A stretch of DNA of 52,410 nt from an uncultured Eubacteriales bacterium (GCA_949096025.1 CARXKP010000005.1:1-52410); one strand, 5' to 3'. Counted from the stretch's first letter, positions 33,445 through 39,171 are shown. The notes: a model not told the origin generated them from the sequence alone. Made by a program: numbers and translations.

Positions 33445-33804
33445 TTACCCCTTAAAATATTTTTCTAAAAGTTCGATAACTGCTTTTGTATCTTTATCAC
33501 CTATATAATATTTCATAGTTCCATATTTTTCGGAAACAATGCTTATTTCGTTTCTGCATTCTTCTGGGCTTTCAGTCCAGCCAAGCAAATAAAAATGTGT
33601 TGTATCTAAAATGCTTGTTAATTTGGTTAATTTTGATTGTGGTAAATCAACAAGCCCTTTTTCTATTTTGTTAATGGTGGAGCGAGATGTATAACCCATC
33701 TTTTGTGCTAACTCGTCTTGTGTTAGACCTTTTTTTATTCTTAAATCTCTTATTCTTTGCCCCATTTTATGCAAATATTCTTTGTTTTCTTCTGGAATTA
33801 TCAT
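33445..33804 (-). CDS. CI-like XRE repressor of the element
   Basis: The protein has 119 aa. An HTH_3 domain (about 13-68: IRDLRIKKGLTQDELAQKMGYTSRSTINKIEKG) is followed by a C-terminal segment (about 70-119) probably for dimerisation. It is co-transcribed with the recombinase and divergent from the Cro-like gene; the 170-bp space between holds three palindromic sites. Start after AAAAGGAGC. Most likely the lysogeny-type repressor controlling both directions. Confidence 0.88.
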   Translation of the reverse strand: MIIPEENKEYLHKMGQRIRDLRIKKGLTQDELAQKMGYTSRSTINKIEKGLVDLPQSKLTKLTSILDTTHFYLLGWTESPEECRNEISIVSEKYGTMKYYIGDKDTKAVIELLEKYFKG

Positions 33805-33838
33805 AAATTTTCGCTCCTTTTATTAAAAAACTAACTTT

Positions 33839-33868
33839 ATAATAGCATATTGTTGAAATAAAATCAAC
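33839..33868 (-). promoter_or_regulatory. Promoter of repressor and recombinase, overlapped by an operator
   Basis: On the minus strand TTGATT (its -35 inside the palindrome at 33852-33868), 17 bp, TATTAT (-10). Repressor bound at the palindrome would block its own promoter. Confidence 0.6.
33852..33868. promoter_or_regulatory. Operator copy 1
   Basis: GTTGAAATAAAATCAAC, a GTTGA-N7-TCAAC palindrome. It overlaps the -35 of the leftward promoter. Confidence 0.75.
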
Positions 33869-33893
33869 TTTTTTTGAAAAGTTTGTTATTTTT

Positions 33894-33910
33894 GTTGACT
33901 TATATTCTAC
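33894..33910. promoter_or_regulatory. Degenerate operator overlapping the rightward -35
   Basis: GTTGACTTATATTCTAC keeps the GTTGA half and differs by one base in the other half. It contains the TTGACT -35 box of the rightward promoter. Confidence 0.5.
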
Positions 33911-33923
33911 AAAGTGTTATTAT
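33895..33923 (+). promoter_or_regulatory. Rightward promoter of the Cro-like gene and element genes
   Basis: TTGACT (33895-33900), 17 bp, TATTAT (33918-33923), followed directly by operator copy 2 at the expected transcript start. Confidence 0.75.
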
Positions 33924-33929
33924 TTGATT

Positions 33930-33946
33930 GTTGAATTAAAATCAAC
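33930..33946. promoter_or_regulatory. Operator copy 2
   Basis: GTTGAATTAAAATCAAC, the same GTTGA-N7-TCAAC palindrome, placed at +1 to +17 of the rightward promoter, where a bound protein would block elongation. Confidence 0.75.
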
Positions 33947-33973
33947 AAATCTAATAAAAGGGGGTAGCAGGTT

Positions 33974-34207
33974 ATGACAAACACTCTAAAATTGCGTGCT
34001 TTACTTATTGAAAATAATTTAACAAGTGAAGATGTTGCGAAAGAGTTAGGCATATCAAAGCAAAGTTTCAGTATGAAACTAAATAACAAGCGTGAATTTA
34101 AGTCAAGCGAATTAAATAAACTTGTTGTGTTGCTTAATCTAACCGACAAAGATTTTTTGCCAATTTTTTTTGCAAATCGTGTTGAATTTAATTCAACTTG
34201 CGTGTAA
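33974..34207 (+). CDS. Cro-like small HTH protein of the element
   Basis: The protein has 77 aa, an XRE-type HTH (about 8-60: LIENNLTSEDVAKELGISKQSFSMKLNNKREF). It begins after AAAGGGGG, first in the rightward transcript and divergent from the larger repressor, the classical Cro position. A third operator palindrome lies inside its 3' end. It probably competes for the same sites as the repressor. Confidence 0.85.
   Translation: MTNTLKLRALLIENNLTSEDVAKELGISKQSFSMKLNNKREFKSSELNKLVVLLNLTDKDFLPIFFANRVEFNSTCV
34181..34197. promoter_or_regulatory. Operator copy 3 inside the Cro-like gene
   Basis: GTTGAATTTAATTCAAC is a perfect 8+8 palindrome with one central base. It lies about 250 bp from operator 2, so DNA looping between the sites is conceivable. 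Confidence 0.65.
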
Positions 34208-34210
34208 ATT

Positions 34211-34390
34211 ATGCAAATACAAGTTGGCACGATTGCTTATAGAGATAAGCAAACAAACAATTTTGCAAAGTCAAAAGCGTTGTATATGAAATACTCGCCC
34301 GAACTTGCAGAAAGTCAAAAAGAGTTTATGCAAAGGGCTTGTGATATGTTTATAACTGATTTATTGATTTTTGCAAAATATGGCTTTTAA
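34211..34390 (+). CDS. Small unknown element protein (59 aa)
   Basis: An open frame starts ATG CAA ATA CAA three nt after the Cro-like stop and ends at TAA. The product begins MQIQVGTIAYRDKQTNNFAK and ends FAKYGF. It is soluble with no recognised domain. There is no clear SD; translation may be coupled to the upstream stop. It fills an otherwise empty gap in a compact element. Confidence 0.5.
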   Translation: MQIQVGTIAYRDKQTNNFAKSKALYMKYSPELAESQKEFMQRACDMFITDLLIFAKYGF

Positions 34391-34504
34391 GCGTTGTTTT
34401 AATTGTGGTTAAAGCAATTTATCAAAGAATTTTGAAAACTCGCTACAAATTGAAAAAATGCTTAAAAAGTTGACTTATTTTATATGAAAAATGGGGTTTC
34501 TAAA

Positions 34505-34678
34505 ATGGCAAAATTAAGTAAAAAGTTTTGCGAAGAATGGGCTTTTTATATTAAGCCTGGAACACGCAAGCGAATTGTATTTAATGAAAAATGTAAAAAG
34601 TGTATGCACGAATGCAAGCAAAGTTATCGTGCTGAAATAATTGCTTGTAAAAATTTTCAAAAAAAGGTAGGTAAATAA
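34505..34678 (+). CDS. Small basic cysteine-containing element protein
   Basis: I start at the ATG at 34505, which follows GGGG by 8 nt; an in-frame ATG at 34484 lacks an SD. The protein has 57 aa, highly basic, with CKKCMHEC and two further Cys (FCEEW, IIACKNF), possibly a small zinc-binding or nucleic-acid-binding fold. No family recognised. Co-directional with the Rep genes. Confidence 0.6.
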   Translation: MAKLSKKFCEEWAFYIKPGTRKRIVFNEKCKKCMHECKQSYRAEIIACKNFQKKVGK

Positions 34679-34681
34679 ACT

Positions 34682-34951
34682 ATGAATTATTTAGGAAAAG
34701 GACTTTTAATTGGTTACAAAACATACAAAAAGGACAATGCAGACAAGCATATTTATTATGTGCTTAATGGCAATAAAGACGATAAAAACGGGCTTTATAA
34801 TGACTTGGAATTTATCACAATCATACAAGACGAACAAACAATCGCAGAGTTAAAGCCACAAATTGTTACTTTTGAAATTGCAAGTCAAACATTTGCAGGA
34901 CAAACAAAAAATAGATTTTTGAATATTCAATCACAAAAGGAAGGTAAATAA
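34682..34951 (+). CDS. Small element protein, possibly OB-fold single-strand DNA binding
   Basis: The protein has 89 aa, predicted to be mostly beta strands (GKGLLIGYKTYKK, HIYYVLNG, LEFITII, PQIVTFEIASQTF). It is slightly charged and has no membrane segment. Small beta proteins upstream of rolling-circle Rep genes are often ssDNA-binding; that is only a positional inference. It starts 3 nt after the preceding gene. Confidence 0.6.
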   Translation: MNYLGKGLLIGYKTYKKDNADKHIYYVLNGNKDDKNGLYNDLEFITIIQDEQTIAELKPQIVTFEIASQTFAGQTKNRFLNIQSQKEGK

Positions 34952-34953
34952 TT

Positions 34954-35211
34954 ATGGACGCAAGAGATATTATTGACGAATTAAGTTTGCAAACTGACGA
35001 TATAGATAGTTTGCTCGGTATTATGGAAAATATCATAATTGAGTTAGATGAAAAAACAAGTAATAGCAGAGATAGAAACAAGATTTTGAAGATTATCGGC
35101 AAATTTTATGTTGTTTGGAAAGGTTTAACAAGTGCAAACAAAACGATTGATAAAGGCTTAAATTCATTATGGTATAAAGTTTTTGAACTTGAAGAAAAGG
35201 ACAACGCATAA
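34954..35211 (+). CDS. Small helical element protein, unknown
   Basis: The protein has 85 aa. An acidic, helical N-terminal half (IIDELSLQTDDIDSLLGIMENIIIELDEK) precedes a more basic C-terminal half. No family is recognised. It follows AAGGAAGGT, 2 nt after the preceding gene, and its TAA overlaps the next ATG (TAATG). Confidence 0.65.
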   Translation: MDARDIIDELSLQTDDIDSLLGIMENIIIELDEKTSNSRDRNKILKIIGKFYVVWKGLTSANKTIDKGLNSLWYKVFELEEKDNA

Positions 35212-35366
35212 TGAAAAAAGTATCAAAAGTAATTTTTAGTATTTTAGGCATCTTGGCTATTGGTGTTGGTTTGTTCTGCTTGGTGGGTTATCTCTACGGA
35301 CTTGCGACAAGTCAAAACTTTGTAGAGATTATGCACGTTTGGTTGCCTTTTCTCACACAAAAATAA
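35211..35366 (+). CDS. 51-aa single-pass membrane protein of the element
   Basis: Starts on the TAATG overlap with the gene before, indicating coupling. The product has a basic start (MKKVSKV), a 20-24 residue hydrophobic helix (IFSILGILAIGVGLFCLVGYLYG) reported here by position 8-30, and a short tail ending PFLTQK. Such tiny membrane proteins in small replicons may act as holin-like, coat-like or surface proteins; none is supported. Confidence 0.65.
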   Translation: MKKVSKVIFSILGILAIGVGLFCLVGYLYGLATSQNFVEIMHVWLPFLTQK

Positions 35367-35640
35367 ACTATCTTTTTTAGATTGCAGAGGCAAAGAAAAC
35401 TCGAACAATCGAAAAAAGTAGTGGAGCGGTTTTTTGTGCCACAATGAAAAAGAGAAAGGAAAAGGGCAAAGACTTTTAACTATCTTCTTTGAGTTGCTTT
35501 CGGCACGAACGGAAAGGCACAAAAAATTTAACAAAGTCAAAGGGCTTTTGCGGTTTATGCCTAACGGGAGATAAATAGCAAAAGTTCACTTTACCCTTGA
35601 CTTTGTGAAAAGTGAAACGGAAACGAAGGAGCAAAGAACT
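35367..35640. other. Non-coding stretch with a long imperfect hairpin (35532-35616)
   Basis: No convincing gene on either strand in 274 nt. CAAAGTCAAAGGG (35532-35544) pairs with CCCTTGACTTTG (35594-35605), with CTTTTGC (35545-35551) and GCAAAAG (35578-35584) continuing the stem. A competing pair TTCACTTT (35585-35592) / AAAAGTGAA (35608-35616) overlaps it. This could be a single-strand origin or a regulatory RNA switch. Confidence 0.5.
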
Positions 35641-35886
35641 ATGACAACAACAAGACCAACATACACAAAAACTTTGTGTATTCTTGCAAGCGGTCAATCA
35701 AAGTTATGCGATTTGCTCGAAAGCATACAAACAACAAATAAAATTTTGCATACTGCACAATTTTCAAACGCTGAAAAGGTTAAACGCCTTTTAGGTGTGT
35801 TGGAGTGTCAAACATATTTGATTGATTTAATGCAAAAAGAGTTGCAAGACTTGACGGAATGCTTGCAAAACAAGATGCCAAAATAA
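35641..35886 (+). CDS. Small helical element protein, unknown
   Basis: The frame opens at 35605, but the ATG at 35641 follows AAGGAGC and is the likely start (81 aa). The protein is alpha-helical with four Cys (TLCILAS, KLCDLL, LECQTYL, LTECLQN). No family recognised. Its position just before the origin and Rep suggests a copy-control or replication accessory role, without direct evidence. Confidence 0.62.
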   Translation: MTTTRPTYTKTLCILASGQSKLCDLLESIQTTNKILHTAQFSNAEKVKRLLGVLECQTYLIDLMQKELQDLTECLQNKMPK

Positions 35887-35888
35887 AG

Positions 35889-35975
35889 ACCGTTTGCTTG
35901 CCTTTTGGTGCGGGGGTGCGGATGGTGTGTGTTACACTTTATGTGTGACACACCGCCACACCCCGCACAAACGGT
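35889..35975. repeat. Large cruciform, probable rolling-circle replication origin
   Basis: ACCGTTTG (35889-35896) pairs with CAAACGGT (35968-35975), GTGCGGGG (35908-35915) with CCCCGCAC (35961-35968), GGTGTGT (35924-35930) with ACACACC (35948-35954), and TTACAC with GTGTGA at the tip. The stretch is strikingly GC-rich against its AT-rich surroundings. It lies right before the HUH Rep gene, as expected of a double-strand origin with the nick in a hairpin loop. The nick site is not identified. Confidence 0.7.
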
Positions 35976-36007
35976 TAGCATCGGCATTTGTTAGGCTGTC
36001 CGCCTAC

Positions 36008-36041
36008 TTGACATTAAGGACACTTAATAGTAGTTAAGTGT
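36008..36041 (+). promoter_or_regulatory. Rep leader: -35-like box and hairpin before the SD
   Basis: TTGACA (36008-36013) is followed by ACACTTAA (36020-36027) and TTAAGTGT (36034-36041), an 8-bp inverted repeat with a 6-nt loop that ends one base before AAAGGAG. It may be an autoregulatory operator or mRNA hairpin. The -10 (TAGTTA, 36031-36036) is weak. Confidence 0.45.
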
Positions 36042-36057
36042 AAAAGGAGTATATATT

Positions 36058-36918
36058 TTGAGTTACAAACAAACATTTGTAACAAGAAAGTTATACAATG
36101 ACGGAACGGAAAAATTTATAATAAAAAATGGCTATTCACCGAATACGGAAAAGATGCAGAGAGCAAAAAGAAGAAAAAGGCTATTAAAAGAGATTGAATT
36201 AAAAAGCATTACGCCACAAGGTCAATTAGACTTTGAAAGTATGCAAAAGTATGAAAAGAAGAAAGCCGAATTTGATAGAAAATATGCTTCAAAGTTAGAA
36301 AATGCGGTTCGGTCAATGAATAGGTCAAAAAATAATTTAATGGATATTCTAAAAAGTAACGAGTTTAACTTTTTTGTTACTTTAACATTTGATAAAACTA
36401 AAATTGATAGATTAGACGATAATAAAACACGAAAAGCATTTACACAATGGGCAAATAATATAACAAGAAATTTGCCAAATTTAATTTATGTTGCAGTTCC
36501 CGAATATCACAAAAAAGGCGGTTTGCATTTTCATTTGCTTATAGGTGGAGCAACTGCCGAAGATTTAGGGCTTGAAGATAGCGGAAAGCGTGTAAAGTCT
36601 GGAAGATGCAAAGGTCAAATCATTTTTAATGTTAGCAAGTGGAATAGAAAAGGCTTTTCAACTGCTACGGAAATTTTAGATATAAACGCTGTAAAGTTCT
36701 ATTTGTCAAAATATCTTACAAAATCAAAGGTAGATCCGAGATTTTATAATAAAAAGCGTTTTTATGTTAGTAGAAACATTAAACGCCCACAAGTAGAAAA
36801 ATTTGCTTTTCCTTGCACTGATACATTTGATATTTTTGATAGCATCATAAAGGAAGATTACAACATAGATTACGAAGATACAAAAAAGGAATATTGCGTT
36901 TTAAGTCGTCAATCTTAA
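36058..36918 (+). CDS. rep: HUH-endonuclease rolling-circle replication initiator
   Basis: The protein has 286 aa, starting with TTG after AAAAGGAG. Motif 1 is NFFVTLTFD (about residue 105). Motif 2 is the HUH metal site GGLHFHLLIGG (about 160). Motif 3 is VKFYLSKYLTK (about 225), with Tyr and Lys in the YxxKY arrangement of single-tyrosine Reps. It nicks one strand at the origin and stays bound to the 5' end. The N-terminal 85 residues are basic and helical. It resembles Reps of small Firmicutes plasmids and ssDNA phages; relation to a defined family is not determined. Confidence 0.85.
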   Translation: MSYKQTFVTRKLYNDGTEKFIIKNGYSPNTEKMQRAKRRKRLLKEIELKSITPQGQLDFESMQKYEKKKAEFDRKYASKLENAVRSMNRSKNNLMDILKSNEFNFFVTLTFDKTKIDRLDDNKTRKAFTQWANNITRNLPNLIYVAVPEYHKKGGLHFHLLIGGATAEDLGLEDSGKRVKSGRCKGQIIFNVSKWNRKGFSTATEILDINAVKFYLSKYLTKSKVDPRFYNKKRFYVSRNIKRPQVEKFAFPCTDTFDIFDSIIKEDYNIDYEDTKKEYCVLSRQS

Positions 36919-36933
36919 AAGGAGTATTTAACT

Positions 36934-37227
36934 ATGAATAATATTGTTGCTAAAAAATTAAACGCTTTGCAAAATATTTTCAATTCTTATGAGATTTACA
37001 AGGGCAATTATAAAAGTTTGTTAGAAACTGAAATAAGCAACCTTAAAGGCAAATTAAGTGAAGAAGATTATAATAATTTGGTTGCAGGTTTTCAAACATA
37101 CAAACAATATATTTTTAATGTTCTTGCAAGCACTCGAAGAGTTTTTATAAAATTGAGCGAAGAAGAACAAAAACAAGTTGATTTTTCGAGTTTAGATAAT
37201 ATATTTGAAGATTTAGACAACTTGTAA
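36934..37227 (+). CDS. Helical element protein downstream of Rep, unknown
   Basis: The protein has 97 aa, predicted to be all helix (KLNALQNIFNSYEIYKGNYKSLLETEI), with an acidic end (DNIFEDLDNL). AAAAGGAG lies before the ATG, 15 nt after rep, so it is co-transcribed. Possibly a Rep partner or copy-number protein; no family recognised. It ends just before two hairpins near the right end of the element. Confidence 0.65.
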   Translation: MNNIVAKKLNALQNIFNSYEIYKGNYKSLLETEISNLKGKLSEEDYNNLVAGFQTYKQYIFNVLASTRRVFIKLSEEEQKQVDFSSLDNIFEDLDNL

Positions 37228-37230
37228 AAA

Positions 37231-37246
37231 TTGCATTCGAATGCAA
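37231..37246. terminator. 16-bp perfect palindrome after the last element gene
   Basis: TTGCATTCGAATGCAA is self-complementary with A-runs on the right and TTTTTAC on its minus-strand left side. It can act as a minus-strand terminator or a protein-binding site. Confidence 0.5.
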
Positions 37247-37286
37247 AAAAAAAGTAGTTAGCAAATTATGCTAACTATTTTCTTTT
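37244..37286. terminator. Bidirectional terminator at the right end of the element
   Basis: TAGTTAGC (37255-37262) and GCTAACTA (37270-37277) form an 8-bp stem. On the minus strand ten T-type bases follow and on the plus strand TTTCTTTTT. On the minus strand the first stem triplet TAG is in frame with the recombinase when element ends are joined, so it is probably the native recombinase terminator; in the integrated state it serves tRNA-Ser. Confidence 0.82.
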
Positions 37287-37347
37287 TAATATAATACCGA
37301 ACATATCGTCAAAATAAACATATATTGGTGTTCTTATATTAAAAGTA

Positions 37348-37354
37348 TTGGCGG
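37348..37354 (-). other. attR core at the tRNA-Ser 3' end
   Basis: CCGCCAA (minus strand) covers the tRNA discriminator, CCA and one further base, identical to the attL core at 31953-31959. Confidence 0.65.
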
Positions 37355-37439
37355 GAAGAGAGGGATTTGAACCCTCGCGCCGGTTGCCCGACCTACAGCC
37401 TTAGCAGGGCCGCCTCTTCGACCACTTGAGTATCTCCCC
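37349..37439 (-). tRNA. tRNA-Ser(GCU)
   Basis: Class II tRNA of 91 nt, including encoded CCA. Acceptor stem GGGGAGA/TCTTCCC, discriminator G, anticodon loop CTGCTAA with anticodon GCT (reads AGC/AGU), a long variable arm and a T-arm with GGTTCAAATCC. The gene remains complete despite integration at its 3' end. Confidence 0.97.
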
Positions 37440-37483
37440 ATTTTTTATTCTTCTTATGGATCTTATTCCATAAGTGCTTTACT

Positions 37484-37513
37484 AGATTATCATATAGTTT
37501 TACCTTTTGTCAA
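37484..37513 (-). promoter_or_regulatory. Promoter of tRNA-Ser
   Basis: Minus strand TTGACA (37513-37508), 18 bp, TAATCT (37489-37484), about 45 nt before the mature 5' end. Confidence 0.82.
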
Positions 37514-37572
37514 TCTTTTTATTAAAATTTTTATTTTTTTTATCTTATTTTAAATTGTTTTTATTTTCTATA

Positions 37573-37601
37573 TTTACTTTCCTAAATTAATATGTTATAC
37601 T
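37573..37601 (+). promoter_or_regulatory. Promoter of the gene at 37625
   Basis: TTTACT (37573-37578), 17 bp, TGT-extended TATACT (37596-37601). It lies about 24 bp before the chosen start. Confidence 0.7.
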
Positions 37602-37624
37602 ATATTGTAGTTAAGGAGATGATT

Positions 37625-38029
37625 ATGTTGGATAAAAAAATGCAAAATATGCAAATTCATTGGGCAAGACGAATGGAAAAATATATTGCTTCTATTAGAA
37701 ATAACAAACTTAAAAGTGCAGATGTTGAAAATCTTTTAGATGATATTAATTTGACTAACAAACCTTTTATTAATGAGCAAACTAAGCATTATTGTGTCAG
37801 TAAAAAAGGATTTCTTTTAAAAAACTTAAATGAAAGTTATTCCTCTCAAAAATGTATTGCAGAACATCTTGGATGTTTAGTTAGTGAAATTTCGTTTGCT
37901 CAATCCGATCTTAAAGGTAATATGGTTAATGGATTTTATCAATATGCACTTTGGACGGATGATTTGACTATGCCTGAGGGTATGATTGAACATTTTGAAA
38001 GTTCTGAGATAGAAGACGGCATTATATAA
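37625..38029 (+). CDS. Unknown soluble protein
   Basis: The frame is open from 37592, but the ATG at 37625 follows AAGGAG by 6 nt and the promoter leaves no room for an earlier start (134 aa). The central segment KHYCVSKKGFLLKNLNESYSSQKCIAEHLGCLVSEIS suggests a helix-turn-helix-like or AP2-like small module, but I do not recognise a family. Two Cys and a WTDD motif near the end are noticeable. Monocistronic by context. Confidence 0.65.
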   Translation: MLDKKMQNMQIHWARRMEKYIASIRNNKLKSADVENLLDDINLTNKPFINEQTKHYCVSKKGFLLKNLNESYSSQKCIAEHLGCLVSEISFAQSDLKGNMVNGFYQYALWTDDLTMPEGMIEHFESSEIEDGII

Positions 38030-38070
38030 AAAATTGAAGATATAAATTGAAAATTAAAAATAGGATTTAA

Positions 38071-38265
38071 GAATATGGCAGAGATGGTCAAGTTGTAAAT
38101 GCTACAAATAGAGTTCGTGATAACTTAGGTGCTTTAGGTGGAGCAAAATTAAAGCGTGCTAATTGGAAAACAATAGAAGAACTTGTGAGTGTTACAGAGC
38201 AAGACCCAATAACTGTTACTTGGCATAATAGTTTAAATGAAAATAATGTCGATATTGAAAAATAA
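38071..38265 (+). pseudogene. Open-frame remnant without a start codon
   Basis: A 64-codon frame (EYGRDGQVVNATNRV ... NNVDIEK, ending TAA) has gene-like composition but no start codon. In another frame ATGGCAGAG at about 38075 follows AGGAT and runs into a stop after seven codons. A one-base shift would connect the two, so this looks like a frameshifted or decayed short gene. No family recognised. Confidence 0.4.
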
Positions 38266-38300
38266 TTAATAAATAAAATTAATTTAATAAATATTAAGAA

Positions 38301-38331
38301 AAAATGAGTTATAATTTTTAACTCATTTTTA
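38301..38331. terminator. Bidirectional terminator
   Basis: AAAATGAGTTA and TAACTCATTTTT pair over 10-11 bp around a short T-rich loop, with A-run and T-run flanks. It ends the DUF1622 gene and the rightward remnant. Confidence 0.85.
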
Positions 38332-38332
38332 T

Positions 38333-38893
38333 TTATTTTTTTATTGTGTCTTTAGTTTTTTCAAGATTCAAATCATCTTTTTGATTTTGATTTGAAGGAT
38401 TGTTATTTTCAATTTTTACATTACTATCAGTAGTGTCTTCTTGAGAAATATTGTCTTGTTTTAAATCTTTGCTATTGTTTTTGTATTTTGTTAAAAATTT
38501 AAAATATTTCGTTTTAATATTTTGTGTGAGAGGGGTTTTTATATCTCGAAGTTCAGATTCCGACAAATTCCCATTTTTTCTTTCAATTTTTATTTCCCAT
38601 TGTATAAGGAAGGTGAGAGCGGCTCGCATTAATATAATTGCTCCAAGAATAAGAAGTTCTTTCCATTCTCGAACAATAACTGTTCTTAATAATTCTCCAC
38701 CCATTTTAAATTCCAGTGATAGGGCGATGCCTTCAGCAAGTTTAAGGCGAACGTGTTGTTGGCGTTTAAATAGCCCAATAACAGCAGATACAATAGAATA
38801 TATTAAAATGATTATACCTATAAGTTCTACAAATAATATTAGATAGTTTACGATTAGGGTAAATACACCCTCTACTTTTTCAAATGTTTCCAT
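38333..38893 (-). CDS. DUF1622 membrane protein
   Basis: The protein has 186 aa. Two or three membrane helices enclose the DUF1622 core LAEGIALSLEFKMGGELLRTVIV and IILMRAALTFLIQWEI, which is conserved and diagnostic. The family normally has about 110-120 residues; here a polar, charged tail of about 75 residues (rich in N, D, K) is added, similar in style to the tail of the pnuC-like protein. Function unknown. The start follows AAAGGTAA. Confidence 0.83.
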   Translation of the reverse strand: METFEKVEGVFTLIVNYLILFVELIGIIILIYSIVSAVIGLFKRQQHVRLKLAEGIALSLEFKMGGELLRTVIVREWKELLILGAIILMRAALTFLIQWEIKIERKNGNLSESELRDIKTPLTQNIKTKYFKFLTKYKNNSKDLKQDNISQEDTTDSNVKIENNNPSNQNQKDDLNLEKTKDTIKK

Positions 38894-39088
38894 AAAATTA
38901 CCTTTACAACCTCTGCTTAGTTGTTTTTCTAAAGTTTTATAAAAAATATTATATTTATATTTTCTTTTATATTATAGCACAAATATTCATATATTCCAAT
39001 TGTTTTATAGTCTTTTGGCTTTTATTTTATTATTTAAATAATAAGTAAAAAGTTTAAATAAAATTTTTTAAAAATTTGTCACAAATAG

Positions 39089-39117
39089 TTGACTTTTTTT
39101 GAAAAGTTGCATATACT
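39089..39117 (+). promoter_or_regulatory. Sigma-A promoter of the heat-shock operon
   Basis: TTGACT (39089-39094), 17 bp, TATACT (39112-39117), directly followed by the CIRCE element. Confidence 0.9.
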
Positions 39118-39121
39118 ATTG

Positions 39122-39148
39122 CTAGCACTAAAAAAAGAAGAGTGCTAA
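39122..39148. promoter_or_regulatory. CIRCE operator (HrcA binding site)
   Basis: CTAGCACTA-N9-GAGTGCTAA. The right arm is the exact consensus; the left arm differs from TTAGCACTC at its first and last base. It covers the expected transcript start, so HrcA would repress hrcA-grpE-dnaK until heat or unfolded protein inactivates it. Confidence 0.92.
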
Positions 39149-39171
39149 AAAGTCGAATATTAGAGGTTGTA

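Larger units (their letters stand above)
31953..37354. mobile_element. Integrated element of about 5.4 kb at tRNA-Ser(GCU): serine recombinase plus rolling-circle Rep
   Basis: Bounded by CCGCCAA copies at 31953-31959 and 37348-37354, the latter being the 3' end of an intact tRNA-Ser. It contains a large serine recombinase and a CI-like repressor facing left; to the right a Cro-like protein, five or six small unknown proteins, a large cruciform and an HUH Rep. No structural phage genes, relaxase (other than Rep) or cargo gene is recognised, so it looks like an integrated rolling-circle plasmid or minimal satellite. In the circular form the recombinase frame would continue across the joint into the right end (see findings). 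Confidence 0.8.

Noticed and set aside
33907..34230. Leftward 107-codon frame opposite the Cro-like gene
   Set aside because: Runs over promoter and operators; the rightward frame has the SD, HTH pattern and context.
35244..35697. Two leftward frames over the gene-free part of the element
   Set aside because: No SD, Cys/Ser/Phe-rich shadows of a structured region, opposite to all neighbours.
31953..37354. Integrated filamentous phage (inovirus)
   Set aside because: There is an HUH Rep and a 51-aa membrane protein of coat-like size, but no Zot-type morphogenesis ATPase or other structural gene.
38071..38160. tRNA-like start GGCAGAGATGGTCAAGT
   Set aside because: Resembles a tRNA D-arm at first sight, but no anticodon, T-arm or acceptor partner follows.
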